From NCBI RefSeq assembly GCF_030704535.1, contig NC_081822.1, positions 4,083,001-4,147,000 on the forward strand: a stretch of 64,000 nt of DNA, given 5' to 3'. The stretch is from Vitis vinifera (lineage: Eukaryota; Streptophyta; Magnoliopsida; Vitales; Vitaceae). The notes below the pieces were generated by a model. The model did no database searches. It saw nothing but the letters and a program-made list of their open reading frames with translations, and had not been told where the DNA came from. Shown piece after piece: positions 1-10,100 of this stretch. The position numbers were made by a program, and so were the translations under genes. How positions within the stretch are numbered: position 1 is the first letter of the stretch; each line of letters begins with the position of its first letter.

Positions 1-141
1 CCTAAGAACCATGAGAATAAGTGTTATAGATGTGGTATGAAGGGGCATTGGTCGCGTACCTGTCGTACGCCCAAACATTTGGTCGACCTTTACCAAACAT
101 CAATAAAAGAAAATGAAGTTGAAATGAACAACTTTGTACCT
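1..141 (+). pseudogene. Copia gag fragment with CCHC zinc knuckle
   Basis: Frame 1 from the first base reads a CX2CX4HX4C knuckle (CYRCGMKGHWSRTC) followed by TPKHLVDLYQ, the usual end of a plant Copia gag nucleocapsid, which packages element RNA. The frame stays open only to about position 170 and then enters AT-rich DNA. The N-terminal part of gag is outside the window. Confidence 0.85.
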
Positions 142-1340
142 AGAAGATATATAATTTTTTTAATTTTATTATATAACCAGAAGTTATATAAATATTATTA
201 TTCATAACCCGAAGTTATGAAAGTAAGAAAATTAATATTCTTTGTGCTAATCAAAGGTTATGCCAAAGTTGTTAATATGTACTTTCTTATAGCTAGAAGC
301 TATAGAGAACGAAATTGTTAACTAACAATTTTGTACAACTTTATGAAATTTATATAACCAAAAGTTATAATGAAATATATTATAGTCTGAAGCTATAATA
401 ACAAGCATATAGATAATATCTACATATTATCAAAGGATTAATTTTTTTGTATATCAAGTTATATAAGTAGGTAAGTGTTTGATAGTTTTTATAAACTTCT
501 ATTATTAGAAGTTATACTGTCATTAGTAGAAAAATTTACATATATTATTGCATGTTGCCACATATGGTATTTTTATTAATGCAATAATTTCATTATCAAA
601 AATAATTTTGAAATTACAATAGGTTCAACTATTGTTCTCAATATATTATGTTATATCTTTACATATATGTTTAGATGGATTTATAGTATTTCAATTAAAG
701 TTTTGAGACAACAAGATGTTTTAAATCATGATATGTTCTCTTGAAATTTTGATTTATGAATTAATTTTTGCACATTAATTTAGATCATAATAATATTCTG
801 AATAAAATTATTGGTCTATCACTACAATTAGTTTGGTTATTGAAATATTTCCTTGTTATTTCATGTATAAATTGCTCCACACTTATAAAATCAAATGTGA
901 GATTATTTAAGAAATATATAACTTTAAATTATCTTTTCATATTTGTTTTATTGTGTTGTATAAGCTCTCATTGCTTTTACGCAAGTTATTAAGTTAAGTC
1001 ATCATCGATGACTAATATTTTTCCATTGATTTTAACTCTTTCTTTATGATAATATTTATTCAATTCTGTAAAGACAAAGTCTTTATGACAATGTTTTATA
1101 ACTTGTTACTTTGATGAAACCCTTGTCTCATTAATTGCACAACATTGATGACAAACAATGTCAATACTATATTAAGTGATAGAAACCAAATTAAAGGCTC
1201 CAGAAGAGTTTATACTATGTCACTAGTAGTATTTGATTCTATGTGAATGACACTTTATATGATGATAGATCCAGAAGAATCTTTTAAGACCAACTTGGTT
1301 CCCTGAGGTAAAGGGTCATATGGATGTACATTACAAAACC
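142..1340 (+). other. AT-rich stretch inside the Copia copy
   Basis: This is where protease and integrase should be, but no integrase motif or long frame is seen. It holds a cluster of imperfect palindromes in its first 400 bp (separate entry). Either the internal region was replaced by a deletion and insertion, or this family carries a long noncoding spacer here. Comparison with full-length family members would decide. Confidence 0.5.
171..517. repeat. Dispersed imperfect palindromes, TATAACCAGAAGTTATA type
   Basis: About six related 15-19 bp dyads with two arms and a short purine-rich centre occur at about 171-189, 201-220, 289-305, 351-369, 381-398 and 500-517. The arms vary in step (ATAAC/GTTAT versus ATAGC/GCTAT), so pairing is preserved while the sequence changes. 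Function is unknown. Confidence 0.6.
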
Positions 1341-1342
1341 AG

Positions 1343-3500
1343 AAGTTTTTAATTAGTGACTAGTCTACCTATACACTTAAAAGGTAGAATGACATGTTGT
1401 GCAAATTATCATTTTAATGAGACAATTTTCTCGTCGTTAGGGGGAGAAGAGCCAGTTCCAGAAGAACAATGTGAAATTATTTGGAATGGATTGACTTTGA
1501 CTCATCTTGATCCTCATACAAATCAATGTGAACTAGAAGTTCAAAGGATCATTCATTTGCAAAATCTTGCAAATCAACTACAAGATGCATTCATACAAAG
1601 AAAGTGACAAAGTCATATATCCGAGCTGCAAATACTCCAGCATGGATTGATGTCCCTATAGGACAGTTAACAAATAAATCTAAGATACGCCTGAAGCGTG
1701 GTAGACCTGTCGGCTCAAAGGATGTAACTCCCCAGAAGAGGAGAACCCAAGAAAAACTTGGCACTTTAAAAAAGGTCATCAAAATGATTGATCAGTTTAA
1801 AATTGATAAATCTATAGCCCTAAAAGAGGCACAAATAATGCAGAAAGCCCTGAAGAGGCACATATTAAACAAAAAGCCCTTGAAGAGGCACATATTAAGC
1901 AAGAAGCCCCTGAAGAGGCACATATTAAACAAAAAGCCCCTGAAAATGCATAGGTACCTGAAAATTGTGAGATCTCAATAAGTTATGTATACATGAGAGA
2001 AAAATGGGATCAAAATAATATTATTTTCACTTCCCAAGTGGCCTCCATAAGGAATGATGAAGATCCTGAACCACGAAATGTGGAAGAATGCCAACATATA
2101 AATGATTGGCCAAATGGAAAGAAGTTATACAGACAAAGTTAAACTCATTAACAAAATGAGAAGTTTTTGGACCTGTAGTTTAAACACCTAAAGATGTAAA
2201 GCCTGTTGAGTACAAATGGGTATTTGTACGAAAAATAAATGAGAATAATGAGATCATAAAATATAAAGTGTGATTAGTAGTACAAGTTTTCTTGTAGAAA
2301 CCTGGTATTGACTATGAGGAAACATTCTCTCCCGTCATGGGCGCAATCACATATAATTTCTTAATTAGCTTGGCAGTCCCAAAAGGACTAGATATGTGTC
2401 TCATGAATGTTATTACAATATATTTATATGGATCCATGTATAATGATATATATATGAAAATCCTTGAAGGATTTAAATTGCTTAAAGCAAATAGTACAAA
2501 GCCTCGTAGCATGTACTTAATCAAGTTACAACAATCCTTGTATGGATACAAGCAATTTGGACGCATGTGGTACAATCGCCTTAGCGAATACTTGCTAAAA
2601 GAAGGGTATATGAATAACCCTATATGCCCATGCATTTTCATTAAGAAATCAGAAACCGAATTTGCAATTATTGTAGTGTATGTTGATGACTTAAATCTTG
2701 TTAGAACTCCTGAAGAGCTCACAAGAACAACAAATTACTTTAAGAAGGAATTTGAGATGAAAGATCTTGGAAAAACAAAATTTTGTCTCGGCCTACAGAT
2801 CGAGCATTTTCCAAATGAAGTTTTAGTACATCAATCAACATATATTAAGAAAGTTTTGAAACATTTTTATATGGATAAAGTTCATCCTTTAAGTTCTTCA
2901 ATGGTTGTTCAATCACTTAATGTGAAAAATGACCCATTTTGTCATTGTGAAAAATGATAAAGAATTACTTGGTCATGATGTACCATATCTTAGTGCTATT
3001 GGTGCATTCATATATCTTGCCAATTGTATACGTCCAAACATTACTTTTTTTGTCAATTTATTAGCAAGATATAGTTCCACTCCAACTTGAAGATATTGGA
3101 ATAGTATCAAACATATATTGCATTATTTTCACGGAACTACTGATATGAGTTTATTTTATTCAAGGGAATCAAAGCAACAATTGCTTGGATATGCAGATGC
3201 AGAATATCTTTCAGATTCATATAAATAAATTCTTGCAATTCATGAAGCAAGTCATGAATGTGTATGGCTAAGGTCAATGATCCAACATATTCAAGAAACA
3301 TGTGGACTACCTTCCATCAAAGGCAATGCAACCAAGTTACATGAAGATAATGTTGTTTGTATTGCGCAAATTAAATGAGGATTCATAAAAGGTGACAAAA
3401 CTAAGCATATTTCCCTAAATTCTTTTATACTCATGATCTCCGAAAGAAATGTGAGATCGATATTCAGTAGATTCGATCATGCAATAATTTAGCATTTGAA
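1343..3500 (+). pseudogene. Copia pol remnant: connection region, reverse transcriptase, RNase H
   Basis: Copia-type protein segments run through shifting frames. The connection region before RT lies at 1356-1981. RT lies at 2337-2957 with the YVDDL catalytic box at residues 115-119 of that open segment. RNase H-like sequence follows at about 2980-3500 (GYADAEYLSD at about 3190). The first RT catalytic aspartate, normally in a DV.TAYL context, is read as Asn (MNVITIYL, residue 24). Stops or frame changes occur near 1605, 1980, 2290, 2957 and repeatedly in RNase H. It cannot encode a working polymerase. Confidence 0.85.
1851..1950 (+). repeat. 30-bp direct repeat in Copia connection region
   Basis: A 30-bp unit beginning TGAAGAGGCACATATTAA starts at 1851, 1881 and 1911, with a partial fourth at 1941. 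The period keeps frame, so the protein has repeated ten-residue units (KPLKRHIL in one frame). It probably arose by slippage in the hydrophilic linker between integrase and RT. Confidence 0.85.
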
Positions 3501-3725
3501 ATGTTGAAGAAATCATGATCATGTTTACATGAGGGGGAGATTGATAATATGAATATGCTGCACTCTTTTTTCCTTCATCCAGTTTTTGTCCCATTGGGTT
3601 TTACTGGTAAGGTTTTTAACGAGACAGTTGTAAGTAATCCAAAAGAATATTGTACTCTTTTTTCGTTTTTTCCCATGGGGTTTTTCTTAGTAAGGTTTTA
3701 ATGAGGCATATTCTTATGATCATCC

Positions 3726-3929
3726 AAAGGGGAGTGTTATAAAATATGAGATTTTGTACCACTATGGTAACTTGTAGATGATCATCCATAAATATCTATT
3801 GTAACTCCCTATAAAAGGGAAGGATCCCTAATGAAATTCAAGTGAGTTTTTCCGTGCATTCTATTCTCTTCTTACATTCTAATTTCTCTTTTTTATTTTC
3901 TTCTCCTTCCACTTTATAATTTTATAACA
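3726..3929 (+). repeat. Polypurine tract and 3' LTR of the Copia element
   Basis: The polypurine tract AAAGGGGAG (3726-3734) is followed directly by TGTTATAAAA, and the LTR ends at 3929 with TTTTATAACA. The LTR (3735-3929, 195 bp) therefore has 9-bp perfect terminal inverted ends with TG...CA termini. TATAAAAG at 3810-3817 fits the LTR promoter TATA box. The pyrimidine-rich end at about 3860-3910 resembles the R/U5 part. The target-site duplication cannot be checked because the 5' LTR is absent. Confidence 0.8.
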
Positions 3930-4184
3930 AGTTTTAATATTTAAATAATGAAAATTTTTAAGTATTAAAAGTGATTTCTAGTATCGTTACCAAATGGGAC
4001 TTTAATATCTTGGACAGCAATGAACGCCACGCGACTAACAAAAGATTTGCGTTTTGTCTTCCAAATTATGTTCGCTTTTTGTAACTTCCACACACATAAT
4101 CCTGTGAGACTGAGTCACCCAAGATATGCTTTCATCTTCACATAAATTATAAATATAGATGTGAGAGTATGAATTAAGGCAAAA
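3930..4184 (+). promoter_or_regulatory. Short promoter/5' UTR region of the MnmE gene
   Basis: Only 255 bp separate the Copia LTR from the MnmE ATG. A TATAAATATA string lies at about 4149-4158, about 30 bp before the ATG. It could be a TATA box with a very short leader, or just AT-rich 5' UTR. No other element is recognised. The LTR promoter reads toward the gene. Confidence 0.35.
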
Positions 4185-7100
4185 ATGGGGCATCTTCCAG
4201 CAATCCGGCATCTCATCAGTCATCTCCACATGTCTCCAAGGCTCTCCTCATCATCACCAACCACAAGATCCTCTTTACAACCGCTCTTTTCCATCCCTAC
4301 TTTTCAAAAACTATATTCCTTCTTCCCTCCCTCTCTTAAACCCTACCACACTCACTCCAAAACCCTAGTACCCCATCTCCACCTCACCCCCAATGGTAAG
4401 TTGGTAGCCGCTCCCTCTCGCTGTACCTTTAATTCATACCTACACAGGCGGAGCCCTATCTTGACTTGTTTAAATTATCATTGCAGATACTACGCTGGTT
4501 CTGAAGAAAGATGAGCGGTTGGGGTCGCGTTCCGTTAATCAGGAGCATATTGAGGGCACTAGCACGACCACAATTGCAGCCATTGTGACTTCATTGGGGG
4601 GTCCTCCTAGTGCCGTGGGAATTGTCCGGTTATCGGGACCAGAAGCAGTGGCCATCGTTGCCCGTGTATTCCGTCCCGCTCGGAGGAACAAAGGCAAGAC
4701 TTTGGGTTCGGGTTCGGGTTCGTGGCGGCCCACCAGTCATGTGGTGGAGTACGGTGTCGTTTTGGACCACCACGGGAATGTGGTGGACGAGGTATAACCA
4801 ATTTCAATTTCCACCATTGTTCTGATAATTGTCATTTTTTGAACTGAATGCAAAGCAAAAGACTTGGGGTTAATTTTATTCTAATGGGGGTTCATTCTGA
4901 TTTTGAAATTATAGTTTAGGTTTCTAATTGTTTGAGCTCCAAATGGGCAATGGTCAAAATGTATTTTCTTGGATATTTTGCATAAGCTCTAAACTCGTTC
5001 TTTGTTCTGTAATTAAGAGAAGTGGGGATTTCATTTTTCTGTTCCTTTTCTAGGTTTTGGTTCTACTGGTTTTGTCGGTGTTATTCTCACTCTGGAATTT
5101 CAGTTTGATGCTTCTTATTGATCAAGTCTCCCGTGGGCAAAATGCATCTGATTATAGAGTTTCTTTAAACTATGAAATAAAGTTGGTCCATATCTAGTAC
5201 TTCTGTTTATAATTTGAGGAAGGGCATGTATGCGTATTTAATGGGTGTTTGTGAATCTCTTCCTTTCCTAGGTTCTAGCCATACCAATGTTGGCCCCAAG
5301 ATCCTACACTCGTGAAGATGTGGTTGAGCTTCAGTGTCATGGCAGTGAAGTGTGTTTACGCCGTGTGTTGAGAGCTTGCTTGGAATCTGGGGCAAGGCTT
5401 GCAGAACCAGGTTAGCTTTTTTATAGTATCTTCTAGTAACAGAATTAGTTTTTGTATTCAAAATGCAAAGAAGAGGCATCTTTCACCTAGTAACGAAGGG
5501 CTTGAACCAAGATTTCCAGATGGATGGGGTGGGGTATTAGTATATCTGACATATACTTTAAATGTGGGAATTTGTCCTCTAAAAAAGGAAATATTGAATG
5601 AATTGATCGTAAATTATGAGATTTTGCTATTTCTTTACCTTCTAGAGAAGAGACTAATCGTAGGGAAAATGGAATATCCACAGTTAAAATTTTGTGAGAA
5701 GTTCAAACTTCAATGAGAGAGTACCATCATTATGAGAAGATTTGAAGTAAGATTTAAGATCATGACTGGAAAATTTTACACAAGATTAAGTTCTAAGCAT
5801 CAGTATTGGGTAAACATCTATATGGGAACTTGATTTTTTAGGATCTTATGGTAGGATTTCTTAGGATCTTGAAATTCCATCGCCAATTATGGGTGGAAAG
5901 GCCTGGTTTGGACTGGAAACCAAGTTTTTTGAGATTTTTGTAGAAAAGTTCAATGGACAGGTGGAAGGTAGGGTTTTGGAAAGAGGTAGAGACTTCTCCT
6001 GCTGGATAAGGAGAGGTTCTCTCTTGACTGTTAGAAGTTATGGAAGTTTATTGCAATAACAAAGTTGAAGAACCTTTCTGCAAAGTTTGGATGGAAGGGG
6101 GAAGGGTGTACTGTCTAGAGTTGTGAGGTAATGGTGCAGGATGCTTTCTCCAATGTACCCTGTACACTGGGAAAGCAAAAAGATTTTTGTTGGTGTTCCC
6201 AAATGGGAATTTAAAGGAGGGTGTATTACTCCTGCCAAGAAGCTTCATAGCTTGGGGGTATTCTATCCTTCCTAGATGAGTGACCTTTATTTATATATTT
6301 AATTTTTTAGGAGGCTCCCCAGCTATGATGGGAAGGCTTATTCATATGAGAAGGGATCCTCAAAAGTGGTGGAGAAGAAGGCATGGAGTGTGGATTCAGC
6401 TAGGTGAGAAAGAGGTGAATCAGAGAGTGGAGTCCATGTGGTGTTACATAGTGGGTAGATGGGGGGAATTCTCTAACTAAGCTTTAGGGTTATCTGCATT
6501 AGTATGTGGGCCTTCCAAAATTGGCAACTAGAGAGTGGATGTGTGCCGATCTTCGCATAGGGGTGTCCTCATCTTATTTGAATTTGGAGAGGTCCTTGAT
6601 TTAGAGATGACTCTTAGAAGAGTGCCATGACGCTTTAAAGGCAAAGTGTTGTCTTTGGATAGATGGGCCCTAAAGGTGGGGTGCTTCCAATCAGGGTTTT
6701 ATGTGAAAGAAGTTTGGTTGAGATTACTGGGGCTACCTGTGCATCTGTGGAACAGAGAGCTATTTAGAAGAGTGAGAGATGCTCTGTGGTTGTGGATGAG
6801 GACACTGCTTTGAGGCAGAATCTTCAATGGGAAAGGATCTTTGGTGAAGTCTGATGGGAGGAAAGTTCTGGGTGCAATGTAGTTGGTGGTGAGATTTTTC
6901 TATTTGCTGTCTAGCTGTGTTGGGAAATTCCACCATGGTTGTCAAAGGTTGTTTTCAAAGTAGGCAGCAGGGGCATGAATGTTTGGGAAGATGGGGTACA
7001 TGAGCTACACTCTAGAGAGTAAGTGGGGGAAAGGAAGATGCCAGTGAAAAGGAGAGTTGTGGACATGTCCCAAGCTGAGGAAAAGAAATCTAAAAAGGTT

Positions 7101-10100
7101 GCTGAAATGCTTCAGGAAGAATCTGAGAAACTTGGTTTAAATGTGACACACAAGCCCATGGCTCACTGTGCAAACAAGGGAAAGGAAAGTGGGGTGGGCG
7201 GTAAGTTTTAGTAGGTTGGTTGGAGGGTGTGAAGAGTTATCAACAGTTGGGGGCCCAATCTGTTTCTGGAGTGGCTGGCTGTGTGGGACAAAATAAGAAG
7301 GCCTTTCTTTGTGTTATAAAAGAAGAGACCTCATTTTACAAAGTGATTAGGGAGGCTGCTTGGGCCTGACGCCTGTTGAATGTCAGGATGTAAGCCTAAG
7401 TGGCGATTGGTGTTTTCCTCATTCAGGATTGCTTAAGTGTGCCTTATTTGATTAGAGAAACTTTCTTAGGGTGCCATGGTGCTTTTATGGGGAAAAAACC
7501 GAAGAAGGTTTTGATGGTGGTCCCTTTGTGTGTGTTTTTGTCATTATGGAAGGGGAGAAATTGGAGATCACTTCAAAGCAAAGTCAGACCAGGCGCTCAA
7601 ATCCATGTTTTTTGTAATCCTTTGTTGCAAGTTAGGAGGTATCTAGATGGGGATTCTATGTCCATGATAGATTTTATAGATTTGTTGGGGGGCTATGTAA
7701 GGGGGGCTTTTGGTTTTTTGTTGCCCCTTCTTTTTTTTCTTTTTTTTTTTCTTTTTTGCTTGCCACTTGGCATCCTTTCTATACATCTTGAGTACATTGT
7801 TGCACTTTATTGAGTATTTTGAGAGCCTATGATGGGTCAATACTATGGTTCTCGTATGTAATTTGTCTTTGTGAACTCAAGGTTGTCAAATTTTATGCAT
7901 ATTTGTGGATTTTTCGTACGATTTATGATATTGGTCATATGATGAGTCTTAAGCATGCAGATAATTCTTAGAACCAGCTGAAAGATAAGGAATGCGTATA
8001 CAAGAATGTCTAATACCTGAAATAATGAAGTTGCCTTTTGTAAGTGTATAAAATGTTATCTAATACTTAGTCTGATATAGATGTTTATGTTGAATCACCT
8101 TTGTTTTATCTTTTTTCCAGGCGAGTTCACCCTTCGTGCTTTTCTTAATGGTCGATTAGATCTCTCCCAAGCTGAAAATGTGGGAAAACTAATTTCAGCC
8201 AAGTCCATTGCTGCTGCAGATGCAGCACTTGCAGGAATTCAGGTATGTATTCTTTCCTGGAATCTAATTTATGCTGCTAAGTGCTTTATTTCTTGAACTA
8301 ACCATAGACCTCTGAACACCTGTTGTTATTTTAACTATGTATGTTGTACCTTGTAGTAGGATAAACAGCCATGGATAACACAATTTCTATGACAGGGAGG
8401 TTTCTCATCTTTGGTTAGATCACTTAGAATACAGTGCATCGAGTTGCTTACTGAAATTGAAGCTCGATTAGATTTTGATGACGAGATGCCACCATTGGAC
8501 TTGAATCTCATTATGGATAAAATACATTCCATGTCACAAGATGTGGAGAATGCATTGGAGACTGCCAATTATGACCAGCTACTGCAATCTGGACTACAGG
8601 TGGTAAAGAGATTATGTAATACTCTTCCTTGCATGTGTAAAAGATGTTAATTTCTTCATTCATCACATTCTCTAGGAAGAAGCTGATTCTATGCACTGCA
8701 TTGACTCCCTCACTCTTATGTGGTGCGATTCATGTTTTGTTATTCAACTTTTTAATCTTGGAGGCTTGTTCAACAAAATTTCTCTTATGGGGCCCAGTAA
8801 TAATGATTCACTTAGTTCCTTCTATAACCTTTCCTCGACCATCACAGCCATGACATCCCTCCTTAGAGTCCTATTTCTATAAATGTGCTAAAACTGCTAC
8901 ATAGTCTCCTGAATAAATATGAATGTGCTGATTGGGTTTGAACTTCAAAACCTTAGACATGGCAGGTATTTTCTATTGTATCTTCTGGTAGATTTTGTAT
9001 TTCCAAGTTCAACCCATATAGATGGAAATATCTTTTCAATTGGTATCATTTCATATATGCTATTTGAACTGCCAATGTGGTTATGTCGGTAACATCCTGC
9101 TTCCTGTATAGTGCAAATATGAACTAAGTGGGTTCTTTTCATTTGCAGATAGCAATTATTGGTCGTCCAAATGTTGGGAAGTCCAGCCTTCTTAATGCAT
9201 GGAGCAAAGTATGTTGTAACGAGTTATTTTTTGGTGCTTATTTTTATACTGTTCATGCTTGCTTGATAACTTGAGGAGTTATAATGCATCATTGGCTATG
9301 TATTGGAAAATTTTAAAATTATAATATCTCCAACTTTGAGTATTCATTTTAATTGTGCACTCCTAGAAAAAATGTTAATGCACAAGAGTGCTGTGCTGGA
9401 GTTAATAAGTTGCTCTGTGTATTGATGCAAATTCCATGTTATGTCAGCATCAGATACACGACTTTTGTAGAACCTTGTCCACCAAACCACCATACAGAAT
9501 TACAGCTCTTATGCTAGCATAAGTCATTATATCATTGTATAAGGCAATTCATATGTCATAACTCGTAAGTAGATTTGTCATGAAAACTAAAATTGTTTTT
9601 AGAAAGGGAAAATCTAGTACCTGATTCTGCTAGATCTTCCTTCAATTAAAATTGACTAGGGGCCAATAATGATGTGTATGGGGATTGGATTGTTAATTAA
9701 TAGGCATCTCTAACTAGGAAACCTGTCCCAAAATGTACCTGATTGGGGTTTTGTTACCTCAATATCATGAAAGCGGTTTTGCATATCATATCTTTTCTTG
9801 ATCTATGGCATTTTAGGAGAAAATAATTGTTGGATGTTTTTAATTTAGCATAAATTGTTTTTACTGTTATCTTTATATCATTATACTTTGAAATAGTTCA
9901 TTTTTTTAAAATATTGCAAATATTAGGATGTTTGATTTAATTTAATATTAATTGTGATCTTTCTAGCATTTGCCAACCTGCCTAATCATGATTGACCAGA
10001 GCAATTTGAATTTGGAGTTGACCTATAACCTGGCCCAACCTACCTAAGTTGCAGGCTTGCCCTTGTCGCATTATGATTTGTACCATGACATCATATTGAA

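Larger units (their letters stand above)
1..3929 (+). mobile_element. Decayed Ty1/Copia LTR retrotransposon, 3' part
   Basis: The order gag zinc knuckle, pol connection, reverse transcriptase, RNase H, polypurine tract and 3' LTR reads left to right on the plus strand, the layout of a plant Copia element. The 5' LTR and most of gag lie left of the window. The copy is dead: many in-frame stops and frameshifts break pol, and the protease/integrase part expected between the knuckle and the RT is replaced by about 1.2 kb of AT-rich sequence with no coding signal. It ends about 255 bp before the MnmE start codon. Family assignment is firm from the RT; the exact subfamily is not. Confidence 0.9.

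Noticed and set aside
4519-4797. Alternative MnmE start within exon 2
   Set aside because: Exon 1 with a plausible transit peptide joins in phase at 4395/4487, and the frame is open through the junction.
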